Shown: positions 14,493 through 22,519 of the stretch, piece after piece
How positions within the stretch are numbered: the stretch's first letter is position 1
Layout of the letters: each line of letters starts with the position of its first letter
NCBI GenBank assembly: GCA_036491415.1
Contig: DASXCC010000003.1
Coordinates: 1-31,122 of the forward strand
DNA length: 31,122 nt
Direction of reading: 5' to 3'
DNA from: JAICKN01 sp036491415
GTDB lineage: Bacteria > Acidobacteriota > Terriglobia > Terriglobales > Acidobacteriaceae
Translations under genes and position numbers: made by a program
Notes under the pieces: model-generated
Databases searched by the model: none
What the model was told of the DNA's origin: nothing
What the model saw: the letters and a program-made list of their open reading frames with translations, nothing else

Positions 14493-15398
14493 TCATAAAA
14501 CAGGAACTGCGGAATGCTGCACCGGAATTTCGGCAGGTTCGTGCTCTTCTTGCAGCGTGGTTTCTTCCCACAAACTTTTATCGCGGAGCAGACGCGAGAC
14601 CAGCGCGGTGTGCATGGCGTGCCCGGCGCGGTCGGCAACGATGTTGCCAAGAATCTGTTTGCCGAGCAATGCAAGGTCGCCGATTAAGTCGAGAACTTTG
14701 TGACGGACGAATTCATCCGGATAACGCAGCGGCGGGTTCTCGATGCCGTCTTTTGTCAACACAACGCAGTTGTCGCGGGAGGCTCCGCGAATCAATCCCA
14801 TGGCCCGCATGGCCTGCTCATCTTCGCGCGAGCCAAAGGTCCGGGCGGCGGCGAGTTCCCGCAGGTAATTCCCATTGGAAAGTTCCAGGCTGAAAGTTTC
14901 CTTGCCGATAAGCGGGTGCGGGAAATTAATGGAATAAGAAACAGAATATGAATCCGCCGGATAAACCGCGATAAACTTGCCGCCTTCGCGAAGTTCGATT
15001 TCGCGGCAGATACGCAGATAGGTGCGCGGGCGGCGCTGCTTGCGAATGCCCGCTTTCTGGATCAAATCCACAAACGGCTTCGCACTGCCGTCGAGAATGG
15101 GCAGCTCCAGATTGTCGAGTTCGATAATGGCATTATCAATGCCGACGCCAATGAGCGCGGAAAGCAGATGCTCGGTGGTGGAAATGAGCACGCCCTTCTT
15201 CATCAAACTGGTGGCGTAGCTGACGCGGGCCACATTGCGGCCAGTGGCTTCAATCTCAAAGCCATCCAAATCGACGCGGCGAAAGACGATTCCCGCGCCT
15301 GGGGAGGCCGGCAGGATACGAAGATGAACAGGAGCGCCGCTGTGCAGGCCTATGCCTTGGCATTCAACGGAGGAGCGAATTGTCTGTTCGTAGATCAA
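14493..15398 (-). CDS. lpxC: UDP-3-O-acyl-N-acetylglucosamine deacetylase LpxC
   Basis: LpxC removes the acetyl group in the committed, zinc-dependent step of lipid A synthesis. Counting from the chosen start, the zinc and catalytic residues are present: H77 in ISTTEHLLSAL, H233 and D237 in RHKVLDLIGDLALLG, and H260 in DRAGHAMH. The start is set at TTG 15398, giving 301 residues and the usual opening IYEQTIRSSVECQGIGLHSG. The frame is open upstream to 15746, but those 116 residues have no family counterpart and overlap the divergent gene's region. A 45-residue membrane protein and an unknown gene follow on the same strand. Confidence 0.95.
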   Translation of the reverse strand: MIYEQTIRSSVECQGIGLHSGAPVHLRILPASPGAGIVFRRVDLDGFEIEATGRNVARVSYATSLMKKGVLISTTEHLLSALIGVGIDNAIIELDNLELPILDGSAKPFVDLIQKAGIRKQRRPRTYLRICREIELREGGKFIAVYPADSYSVSYSINFPHPLIGKETFSLELSNGNYLRELAAARTFGSREDEQAMRAMGLIRGASRDNCVVLTKDGIENPPLRYPDEFVRHKVLDLIGDLALLGKQILGNIVADRAGHAMHTALVSRLLRDKSLWEETTLQEEHEPAEIPVQHSAVPVL

Positions 15399-15493
15399 AC
15401 CTGAGGCGGCTGTCGTTTCGGCTTTATACGAAAGCTCTATTGTTCCAACACGTTCCTTATTAAAAAGTTTAGCCGGAACGGGAAAAACTCGTA

Positions 15494-15511
15494 TGTGGCA
15501 AAAAAGCCACA
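15494..15511. promoter_or_regulatory. Hairpin in the lpxC leader region
   Basis: TGTGGC (15494-15499) and GCCACA (15506-15511) enclose six A residues; on the lpxC strand this is a 6-bp stem with a six-T loop, about 96 nt before the TTG start. It could be a leader structure or an operator. The 293-nt spacer 15399-15691 shows nothing else clear. Confidence 0.4.
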
Positions 15512-15691
15512 CATTTTGATCGCGACCATCCTGAAATCGAATTAAGTTGTTTATTTGCAGTAACTTATTGGAATTCACTCGGAAGTGCATGTTTTGGTTC
15601 GACCCCTTCGAGCCCATATTCAAGCTCGCTGAGTCGATACCCGAAAGCCCAGAAATGACAAAACTTCCGGCGCCATGCTTCAATCGTTGGC

Positions 15692-16105
15692 ATGAAAACT
15701 CACCACTCCCTCGATTATTCAGAAGCGAAAAAGATTGTGGATGCAATTGTTGCCAAGGCGCAAGCGTTGCAGAAAGCGGTGGTGATCGCTGTGTCTGATC
15801 CGCACGGGGACCTGGTCGCGTTCGCGCGCATGGATGGCGTGGGCTTGCCTTCCCTGCAAATCGCCATGAACAAGGCCTGGACTGCCGCGCGCAATCGCAA
15901 GCCGACGAAAGATATCGGCGACCGGCTGCAGAAGGAAGGTTTCGACATCGCTTATTACGGCGATCCCAGGATCGTGGGCTGGGGCGGCGGCATTCCTTTG
16001 TGGAAAGATGGGGAACTCGTCGGAGCGATCGGCGTGAGCGGATTATCGTCGGAAGAAGATGTGGAGTTCGCGGAGATTGGTGCGAAGGCGGTTGGCATTT
16101 CGTAG
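15692..16105 (+). CDS. GlcG/HbpS-like protein (DUF336)
   Basis: This 137-residue protein matches the GlcG/HbpS family throughout: SLDYSEAKKIVDAIVAKAQA near the N-terminus, VVIAVSDPHGDLVAFARMDG (30-49), SLQIAMNKAWTAARNRKPT, and the glycine-rich GGGIPLWKDGELVGAIGVSG followed by SSEEDVEFAEIGAKA. Members of this fold include heme-binding and corrinoid-related proteins and extra subunits of diol-utilising enzymes; no specific ligand can be assigned here. No signal peptide is seen. It is divergent from lpxC and lies upstream of the rplU promoter, with its stop 7 nt before the rplU -35. Confidence 0.92.
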   Translation: MKTHHSLDYSEAKKIVDAIVAKAQALQKAVVIAVSDPHGDLVAFARMDGVGLPSLQIAMNKAWTAARNRKPTKDIGDRLQKEGFDIAYYGDPRIVGWGGGIPLWKDGELVGAIGVSGLSSEEDVEFAEIGAKAVGIS

Positions 16106-16112
16106 CTTTTGT

Positions 16113-16142
16113 TTGACGCTATTCATAACGTCACGTTAAAAT
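16113..16142 (+). promoter_or_regulatory. Sigma-70 type promoter for rplU-rpmA
   Basis: TTGACG (16113-16118) and TAAAAT (16137-16142) are separated by 18 nt. Transcription from here would leave a leader of about 150 nt before rplU, long enough for an autoregulatory structure; I cannot assign a known r-protein leader class to it. Confidence 0.7.
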
Positions 16143-16284
16143 AACTCAGTTTGTCTGTACTTGCGTCCTGTTCTGGGACCCTGCCCGTAATCGTTGCTGA
16201 AAGAGCCGAGCGGAACACAGCAAGCATCTAGAGAAAATTTTCAGCTCCCGCCCTTGCGCGAGTGTGCGAAGGCATGAGTTTGAC

Positions 16285-16289
16285 GGAGG
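16285..16289 (+). promoter_or_regulatory. Ribosome binding site that fixes the rplU start
   Basis: GGAGG lies 7 nt before ATG 16297 but only 1 nt before ATG 16291, and the GTG at 16264 is upstream of it. The spacing selects 16297. Confidence 0.8.
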
Positions 16290-16296
16290 CATGAGT

Positions 16297-16770
16297 ATGT
16301 ACGCGGTCATCCGCGCCGGTGGGAAGCAGTACCGGGTGGCGCCCGGCGATGTGATTCGTGTAGAGAACGTTGGCGAGAACGACGGACATGTGTCGTTCGG
16401 CGACGTACTGGCAGTCTCCGGCAGCGAAGGGCATATTGCGAAGCCGGGAGCCGATGTGCACGTCAGTGGCGAAGTTTTGGGCCAGGGCCGCGGCGGAAAA
16501 ATTCTTGTGTTCCATTACAAGAAAAAGAAGCAGTACAAAAAGTTGCAGGGTCATCGCCAGGGATATACGTCCGTCCGCATTACGGAAATCGCGTTTGATG
16601 GACAGAAGTTCACCGCGCCGGCGCTTCCCAAGAAAGAAGCCAAGCCGAAGAAAGTAGCCAAGGCTGCGACGGAAGAGTCGCATGCAACAGCCAAGAGCGC
16701 GAAACCGGCGAAGAAATCTGCGGTCAAGAAGGCAGCACCGAAGAAATCGGCACCCAAGAAAAAGAAGTAA
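16297..16770 (+). CDS. rplU: 50S ribosomal protein L21 with long basic tail
   Basis: The first 103 residues are a standard L21: MYAVIRAGGKQYRVAPGDVI at the start, GEVLGQGRGGKILVFHYKKK in the middle and the 23S rRNA-binding KKLQGHRQGYTSVRITEI near the end. L21 binds domain I of 23S rRNA in the large subunit. Beyond the usual end, about 45 residues rich in Lys, Ala, Pro and Ser (for example KPKKVAKAA, KKSAVKKAAPKKSAPKKKK) form a disordered, histone H1-like tail. Total length is 157 residues against about 103 for most L21. rpmA follows after 40 nt, the normal arrangement. Confidence 0.96.
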   Translation: MYAVIRAGGKQYRVAPGDVIRVENVGENDGHVSFGDVLAVSGSEGHIAKPGADVHVSGEVLGQGRGGKILVFHYKKKKQYKKLQGHRQGYTSVRITEIAFDGQKFTAPALPKKEAKPKKVAKAATEESHATAKSAKPAKKSAVKKAAPKKSAPKKKK

Positions 16771-16810
16771 GAATCGCGAGAACAGAAAACTTAAGAACTG
16801 AGAGCTGGCT

Positions 16811-17074
16811 ATGGCACACAAAAAAGGGTTAGGAAGTTCACGAAACGGACGCGACTCGAACGCGCAGCGGCTTGGCTTTAAAGCATTCGGCGGACAGCTT
16901 GTCCCCGGCGGCACCATTATTGTTCGGCAGCGCGGCACGCGCGTGAAGCCAGGATTGAACGTTGGCAAAGGCAAAGACGACACGCTTTTCGCCAAAGTCA
17001 CCGGCCGCATTAAGTTCATGGATCGCGGACAGATGGGCAAGTTCGTGATGGTCGAGCCCGTCGAAGCGAAGTAA
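16811..17074 (+). CDS. rpmA: 50S ribosomal protein L27
   Basis: The 87-residue protein matches L27 along its full length: MAHKKGLGSSRNGRDSNAQR at the N-terminus, then LGFKAFGGQLVPGGTIIVRQ and RGTRVKPGLNVGKGKDDTLF. The N-terminal tail reaches the peptidyl transferase centre and helps tRNA placement. The tail starts directly with AHKKG, so no protease-removed leader like that of Firmicutes is present. It shares the rplU transcript. The usual next gene, obgE, is displaced by the unknown gene at 17224-18342. Confidence 0.97.
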   Translation: MAHKKGLGSSRNGRDSNAQRLGFKAFGGQLVPGGTIIVRQRGTRVKPGLNVGKGKDDTLFAKVTGRIKFMDRGQMGKFVMVEPVEAK

Positions 17075-17223
17075 GTTATTGTTTACACAGGGCTTTTGAG
17101 TCTTGGCATTGTTCGAATCTCAATTTATCCTGTTAGCTACGTAGTCGCAGCATACGAGTACCTGTTTCTCATATGCTCCCCCCTGAGCGACTTCATTACC
17201 TGATTCGAAACCTGACAAACTAA

Positions 17224-18342
17224 ATGAATAACAACTTTAAATACCACGTAGGGGACTGGGTAGAAGTTCGAACGAAGGAAGAAATCCTTCGCACACTCGA
17301 CGGCAATGGCCAGTTGGATGGCATGCCGTTCATGCCAGAGATGGTGCAGCATTGCGGCAAGCGCTTTCGAGTGCATAAAAGCGCGCACAAGACCTGCGAT
17401 TACAGCACCCAATTTCCCAACCGTACGCGCAAGCTTGAAGACACCATTCATCTTGAAACGCGCTGCAGCGGAGAAGCCCACGATGGGTGTCAATCGGGCT
17501 GTCTCTTTTATTGGAAGAATGCGTGGCTAAAACCCGCCGCAGGCCCCGGCGAGACACTGGTTGAGATCAGCCCTGCGAAGGCCATCTCCGGTGAGTCTTC
17601 CGAATGCACGGAAGCCCGGTTATCGGAATGCACACGCGTAGCAGACTCCCCCGATCCAGCTTCGCCTATTTATATTTGTCAGACAACAGAAATTCCCAAG
17701 GCTACGACTCCTCTTAGTTCCTGGGATATCGGGCAATACATCGAGGACTACCGGTCTGGAAATGTGCCTTTCAAACGGCTCGTGACTGGCTTCATCTATT
17801 CGATGTACTACTTCGTCAGTAATAATCGGCGGGTAGACTCCATCGGCCTTGGCCGACTTCTGCGGTGGCTCTATAACACTTTCAATCCGCTCTGGGGCGG
17901 GAACCTTTTCCCAAGGTTGAAAGGGTCGATCCCAGTTGGAAAACCAACGCCGAATGTAACGCTCAATCTGAAGGCTGGGGAGTTGGTGCGGGTGAAGTCC
18001 CATAAAGAGATCCTGGAGACCGTCAACACGGACAACAGGAATCGTGGAATGAGTTGGGATGCGGAACTTGTTCCATACTGCGGGAAAACTTATCGTGTGC
18101 TGCGCCGGGTGGACAGGCTGATCGACGAAAAAACCTCCAAAATGATGGAGATGAAATCACCGTGTATTGTTTTAGACTCGGTTGTATGCCAGGCACGGTA
18201 CAGCAAATGCCGCATGTTGTGTCCGAAAGAGATGTACCCTTTCTGGCGTGAAATCTGGCTGGAAAGAGTTGATCCGGCGGCAACGCAGCCTGAAGCGGTG
18301 GAATCATCGGAAACCGTGGGCGGCTACAACCGTCAGGTCTGA
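17224..18342 (+). CDS. Uncharacterised protein with two Cys/Trp modules
   Basis: This 372-residue protein has no function I know, although the whole layout resembles a conserved family I have seen in several phyla. It contains two related modules. Module 1 (about 8-103) has VGDWVEVRTKEEILRTLD, GMPFMPEM, C44 in HCGKRFRV, then C81-x7-C89-x3-C93-x3-W97-x3-W101. Module 2 (about 248-347) has AGELVRVKSHKEILETV, C286 in YCGKTYRV, then C322-x6-C329-x3-C333-x7-W341-x3-W345. Four cysteines per module suggest a metal site (inference). The linker (150-245) has YICQTTEIPKATTPL and WGGNLFPRLKGSIP. No signal peptide or membrane helix is seen. It interrupts rpmA-obgE on the same strand, 149 nt after rpmA, and looks lower in GC. 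Confidence 0.75.
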   Translation: MNNNFKYHVGDWVEVRTKEEILRTLDGNGQLDGMPFMPEMVQHCGKRFRVHKSAHKTCDYSTQFPNRTRKLEDTIHLETRCSGEAHDGCQSGCLFYWKNAWLKPAAGPGETLVEISPAKAISGESSECTEARLSECTRVADSPDPASPIYICQTTEIPKATTPLSSWDIGQYIEDYRSGNVPFKRLVTGFIYSMYYFVSNNRRVDSIGLGRLLRWLYNTFNPLWGGNLFPRLKGSIPVGKPTPNVTLNLKAGELVRVKSHKEILETVNTDNRNRGMSWDAELVPYCGKTYRVLRRVDRLIDEKTSKMMEMKSPCIVLDSVVCQARYSKCRMLCPKEMYPFWREIWLERVDPAATQPEAVESSETVGGYNRQV

Positions 18343-18411
18343 TTCCTTTTTGAACAAACGATCTTTTATCGCATCGCTTAAAGCGCTGCACCATTCAAGC
18401 ATTCAATAACT

Positions 18412-19434
18412 GTGTTCATTGATGAAGCCAAAATTCGAGTGAAGGCCGGCGACGGCGGCAACGGCTGCCTTGCTTTCCGGCGCGAAAAATACGTTCCGCG
18501 CGGAGGCCCCTCCGGTGGAGATGGCGGCAGAGGCGGCGACATCATTATGGAATCGAGCGAGCGCCACAATACGCTGGTGCACTTCCGCTTTAATCCCGAA
18601 TATAGCGCGCAGCGCGGACGCCATGGAGAGGGTTCGAACTGCACTGGGAAAGAGGGCACCGACATACTTTTGAAAGTTCCCGTCGGCACGATTCTTTATG
18701 ACGACGAGACCGGGGAGAAGGTCCACGACTTTTCGCGACCCGATGAACGCGTAGTGGTTGCTCGTGGCGGCCGCGGTGGACGTGGCAATGCGCGGTTCGT
18801 AAGTTCAACGCACCAGGCTCCGCGAGAGCATGAAGACGGACGGCCCGGCGAAGAGCGCATCTTCCGGATGGAGTTAAAGCTGCTCGCGGATGTGGGGATT
18901 GTTGGATATCCAAACGTGGGTAAGTCCACATTGATCTCGCGCATCTCGGCGGCGCGTCCGAAGATTGCCGATTATCCATTTACGACTTTGCAGCCGAACC
19001 TTGGCGTAGTGGTAGTCGGCAGCGGTGCGGATGAAACCAGTTTCGTTGTCGCGGACATCCCGGGTCTGATCGAAGGCGCACACACCGGCGCTGGCCTGGG
19101 AACTCAGTTTCTGAAGCACGTTGAACGCACGCGCTTGCTGGTTCATGTGGTGGACGTATCGGACGCGAGCGGCCGGCCTGATCCTGCAAAAGATGTGAAA
19201 GTGATTATGGGCGAATTGGCCAGCTTCGGTGGCGGACTCGAAGAGAAACCGATGATTCTGGTGGCGTCGAAAATTGACGCCGTGAATAAAGATAAGCTGG
19301 CCGCGCTGAAGCGCTACTGCAAGAAGAAAAATTATTCGTTGTATCCCATTTCAGCAGTGACTGGCAAAGGCGTAGATGAATTGAAATATGCCATGGCTGC
19401 AGCGGTAAAGAAAACGCGCGAAGCAGTGGCGTGA
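18412..19434 (+). CDS. obgE: GTPase ObgE/CgtA
   Basis: ObgE is a ribosome-associated GTPase involved in 50S maturation and stress control. The 340 residues comprise the glycine-rich Obg fold (FIDEAKIRVKAGDGGNGCLA and GGPSGGDGGRGGDII) and a G domain with G1 GYPNVGKS (165-172), switch DYPFTTLQPNLG, G3 DIPGLIEGAH (215-224), G4 SKID (286-289, where NKxD is usual) and G5 SAVTGKG. There is no C-terminal OCT domain, as in many short Obg proteins. The GTG start at 18412 encodes the canonical MFIDEAKI and has no clear SD. The gene ends 8 nt from convergent maf. Confidence 0.96.
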   Translation: MFIDEAKIRVKAGDGGNGCLAFRREKYVPRGGPSGGDGGRGGDIIMESSERHNTLVHFRFNPEYSAQRGRHGEGSNCTGKEGTDILLKVPVGTILYDDETGEKVHDFSRPDERVVVARGGRGGRGNARFVSSTHQAPREHEDGRPGEERIFRMELKLLADVGIVGYPNVGKSTLISRISAARPKIADYPFTTLQPNLGVVVVGSGADETSFVVADIPGLIEGAHTGAGLGTQFLKHVERTRLLVHVVDVSDASGRPDPAKDVKVIMGELASFGGGLEEKPMILVASKIDAVNKDKLAALKRYCKKKNYSLYPISAVTGKGVDELKYAMAAAVKKTREAVA

Positions 19435-19442
19435 CGCTTTTA

Positions 19443-20006
19443 TTATTTCGGCAAAACTCCGTGTTCGACCAGCATCCGGTAAACCAGCGAAAGCGGCAAT
19501 CCCACCACATTGAAATAATCGCCTTCAATTTTTGAAATCCAGCGCGAGGCCCAGCCCTGGATCGCGTAGGCCCCAGCTTTGTCCATCGGTTCGCCTGTGG
19601 CGATGTAGGCTGCAATTTCTTTCGCGCTGATCTTTTGCATTTCGACGGTGGTGATGTCGGAGCGGACATCCGCAAATCCCGGTCCAAGCAGGCAAACACC
19701 GGTGACCACGTGATGACTGCGTCCGGAAAGTGATTGCAGCATGCGCGTGGCATCCGCAGCGTCTTTCGGCTTGCCAAGGACTTCATGCCGGACAAGAACG
19801 ATTGTATCCGCACCCAAAACAAATTTTTCCGGATGTTGCTGGAATATAGCCGAGGCTTTCTCACGCGCTAAACGTTCCGCATAAACTTTCGGCGCTTCGT
19901 TGGGCAAAGGATGTTCAGGAACATTGGACGCGTGCACGGTGAAATCAATTCCGGCGTTGCGTAAAAGCTCCTGACGGCGCGGAGAAGCAGAAGCAAGAAC
20001 GAGCAT
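19443..20006 (-). CDS. maf: Maf-like nucleoside triphosphate pyrophosphatase
   Basis: This 187-residue cytoplasmic enzyme hydrolyses non-canonical or excess NTPs to NMP and pyrophosphate; this subfamily often acts on dTTP and UTP. Family motifs are LVLASASPRRQELLRNAGI (2-20), the basic-site residues following it, VLGADTIV with D67, LGKPKDAADATRML with K79, and the C-terminal GAYAIQGWASRWISKIEGDY followed by NVVGLPL. The start at ATG 20006 gives the exact family N-terminus. It is convergent with obgE and divergent from the MFS gene at 20099. Confidence 0.94.
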   Translation of the reverse strand: MLVLASASPRRQELLRNAGIDFTVHASNVPEHPLPNEAPKVYAERLAREKASAIFQQHPEKFVLGADTIVLVRHEVLGKPKDAADATRMLQSLSGRSHHVVTGVCLLGPGFADVRSDITTVEMQKISAKEIAAYIATGEPMDKAGAYAIQGWASRWISKIEGDYFNVVGLPLSLVYRMLVEHGVLPK

Positions 20007-20098
20007 GGTTAATTTTAATGGAATACGCGGAGATTTTTTTACAGCCCCGGTTCCCCTGTGTTCATCTTAAAAGCAGATAGACTATTTCTTCTTTCAAG

Positions 20099-21439
20099 AT
20101 GGCCAGAGTAAGTCCGCAATCGGGCAAGGAACAAAGCACCTGGAAGTTTGCGCTGCGCGCACTTTCTTCCCGCAATTACCGGCTATTTTTCAGCGGCCAG
20201 AGCGTTTCGCTGATTGGCACATGGATGACGCGCATCGCCACGAGCTGGTTGGTGTACCGCCTTACGCATTCCGCGTGGCTGCTGGGGGTCGTAGGGTTTT
20301 CCGGACAAATCCCGGCATTCATTTTGGCGCCCTTCGCAGGGGTGTGGATTGACCGCTGGGACAAACACCGCACACTGGTTATCACACAGGTGCTCTCCAT
20401 GTTGCAGTCATTCGCGCTGGCGGTGCTTGCGCTCGTGGGAATCATCAACATGCAGGAAATTATCTGGCTGAGCGTGGCGCAGGGCCTCATCAATGCGTTT
20501 GACATGCCGTGCAGGCAGTCGTTCGTGGTTGAAATGGTTGAAAATCGCGAGGACTTGAGCAATGCGATCGCGCTCAACTCTTCCATGGTCAATGCCGCGC
20601 GTTTGCTGGGCCCTTCCATTGCCGGCATTGTCATCGCAGCTTTCAGCGAAGGCTGGTGCTTCCTGATTGACGGGGTCAGCTACATCGCCGTCATCATTTC
20701 CTTGCTGATGATGAAAGTTCAGCCCCATGAAGAGCCAAAAGAAGCGCTGGCTTTAGGGCATCAGCTGAAAGAAGGATGGAACTACGTTTTCCACTCCATC
20801 CCGATTCGCTCCGTACTTCTTCTCATGGCTCTCATAAGTCTGGTCGGCATGCCATACATGGTGTTAATGCCGATTTTTGCGGGTAGCGTTCTGCACGGCG
20901 GTCCGCATACGCTCGGGTTTTTAATGGGAGCGGCGGGAGTTGGCGCGCTTGTTTCGACATTTTTATTGGCGGCGCGGAAGAGCGTACTTGGTCTTGGCCG
21001 GGTCCTTCCCGCTGCTTCGGTCCTGTTCGGAGTAGGTTTAATTACATTCGGAGAATCGAGGATCCTGTGGCTTTCACTGATATTCGTGATGGTCGCAGGC
21101 TCCGGCATGATGCAGCAGATGGCCGGAAGCAATACATTGTTGCAAACCATCGTGGACGACGATAAACGCGGACGGGTGATGAGTTTTTATTCGATGGCCT
21201 TCATGGGAATGGCGCCGATCGGCAGTTTGATCGCAGGATTTTCCGCAAGCCGCATTGGCGCCCCACATACGCTGGTCATTGGCGGCATACTTTGCATTGT
21301 GGGAGCGGCCTGGTTCGCGTTTCATCTCCCATCCATCCGCAAAGAGATTCGCCCTATTTATATCCGGCTGGGAATTTTGCCGGAAACTTCCAAAGCCATT
21401 CAAACGGTCAGCGCATTGCTGACTCCACCGGAAGAGTAA
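20099..21439 (+). CDS. MFS transporter, EntS-like (MFS_3) family
   Basis: This 446-residue inner-membrane protein resembles the EntS/MFS_3 branch of major facilitator exporters. The N-terminus has FALRALSSRNYRLFFSGQSV and SLIGTWMTRIATSWLVYRLT, then WIDRWDKHRTLVI (the loop 2-3 motif region) and the branch signature QGLINAFDMPCRQSFVVEMV. Hydrophobic segments account for about 12 helices, with a central loop near EEPKEALALGHQLKEGWNYV. Members export siderophores, drugs or metabolites; the cargo here is unknown. The start ATG at 20099 precedes a short polar N-terminus. The GH18-like gene follows after about 50 nt on the same strand. Confidence 0.88.
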   Translation: MARVSPQSGKEQSTWKFALRALSSRNYRLFFSGQSVSLIGTWMTRIATSWLVYRLTHSAWLLGVVGFSGQIPAFILAPFAGVWIDRWDKHRTLVITQVLSMLQSFALAVLALVGIINMQEIIWLSVAQGLINAFDMPCRQSFVVEMVENREDLSNAIALNSSMVNAARLLGPSIAGIVIAAFSEGWCFLIDGVSYIAVIISLLMMKVQPHEEPKEALALGHQLKEGWNYVFHSIPIRSVLLLMALISLVGMPYMVLMPIFAGSVLHGGPHTLGFLMGAAGVGALVSTFLLAARKSVLGLGRVLPAASVLFGVGLITFGESRILWLSLIFVMVAGSGMMQQMAGSNTLLQTIVDDDKRGRVMSFYSMAFMGMAPIGSLIAGFSASRIGAPHTLVIGGILCIVGAAWFAFHLPSIRKEIRPIYIRLGILPETSKAIQTVSALLTPPEE

Positions 21440-21488
21440 TCGCTGTGACGTTATGATGGGGGTAAGAGTTTTCGGAGAGAGGCCGCGT

Positions 21489-22505
21489 GTGAAGTTTCCC
21501 AGGTGCAAATTTCGTTTATTCTTTTGCGCTGCCGTTCTTGCGGCTGCTTTTTCGCAGATTTCCTGCAATAAGAAAACTCCGATATCTGTTCCTCCAACAA
21601 GTCCCGCTCCCGCGCAAACGATTCCCGGCCGGATCTTCGCGCCATATTTCGCAACCTGGTTTCCGCAAAATAACTTTTCTCAAGTCGCCCAGGAATCAGG
21701 GATTAAATATTTCACGTTAGCGTTCGTTACCAGCAGCGCGAATACTTGCTCCCCAATTTGGTCGAACAAACAATCGATTCAAGAAGAAGTAGACATTCCC
21801 GCTGCAATCGCGGCACTGCGGAAGCAAGGTGGCGATGTAATTGTTTCTTTTGGGGGCGCGCAAGGGCATGAACTGGGACGCGTCTGCAAAGATCCAGCGA
21901 GCTTGCAAGCGGCCTATCAATCGGTGATCCATCAATATCGCCTGCGCATGGTCGACTTTGACATTGAGACTTCCGCCATTCGCGATCCGGCGTCAGTGGA
22001 TCGGCGCAATATCGCTCTGGCCGCGCTGCAAGCGGCGAACGCGGGGCTCAGACTTTCCTTCACGCTGGAAGTGATGCCCTCAGGACTTACGGATGAAAGT
22101 CTTAATCTGCTGAAGAATGCGATGCAGCACAACGTGAAAATCGACGCCGTGAACATTCTGGCCATGGATTACGGGCCGCCTGCGGACCCGAACCTGATGG
22201 GACAGAATGCAATCGACGCTGCGAACCACACTCTGGAACAGTTAAAAGAAATTCACCTGGATACCAGGCTTGGCATCACGGCGATGATTGGCAAGAACGA
22301 CGTTTCGCCGGAAGTATTCACGCAGAACGATGCAAAGACTTTATTTGATTTCGGCCAAAGCAATCCCAGTGTCGGTTGGCTGTCGATGTGGTCGACGGCC
22401 CGCGATCATCCCTGCCCGACAGGAGCGAAGATTGTTACCGGCACCTGCAGCGGAATCGAGCAGCAAGCTTACGACTTCTCCCACACCTTTGAAAAATTCC
22501 AATAG
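21489..22505 (+). CDS. Secreted GH18-like (chitinase fold) protein
   Basis: This 338-residue protein has a basic N-terminus and hydrophobic core (CKFRLFFCAAVLAAAFSQ) ending at ISCNKK, which could be a signal peptide or an atypical lipobox. A Pro/Thr linker precedes a TIM-barrel domain beginning RIFAPYFATWF. Strand motifs fit family 18: GGDVIVSFGGAQG, then MVDFDIETSA where GH18 has DxxDxDxE, and AVNILAMDYGPP. The catalytic Glu and preceding Asp are kept, but the first Asp is Arg. GTG 21489 is chosen because GGAGAGAGG (21474-21482) lies 6 nt upstream; an in-frame ATG at 21453 precedes that site. Chitin-like glycan hydrolysis or binding is inferred only. Confidence 0.8.
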   Translation: MKFPRCKFRLFFCAAVLAAAFSQISCNKKTPISVPPTSPAPAQTIPGRIFAPYFATWFPQNNFSQVAQESGIKYFTLAFVTSSANTCSPIWSNKQSIQEEVDIPAAIAALRKQGGDVIVSFGGAQGHELGRVCKDPASLQAAYQSVIHQYRLRMVDFDIETSAIRDPASVDRRNIALAALQAANAGLRLSFTLEVMPSGLTDESLNLLKNAMQHNVKIDAVNILAMDYGPPADPNLMGQNAIDAANHTLEQLKEIHLDTRLGITAMIGKNDVSPEVFTQNDAKTLFDFGQSNPSVGWLSMWSTARDHPCPTGAKIVTGTCSGIEQQAYDFSHTFEKFQ

Positions 22506-22519
22506 TTAAACTTTGCTGA

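Noticed and set aside
15399..15746. 116-codon N-terminal extension of LpxC
   Set aside because: LpxC proteins start near IYEQTIRSSVECQG; the extension has no counterpart and lies in the leader.
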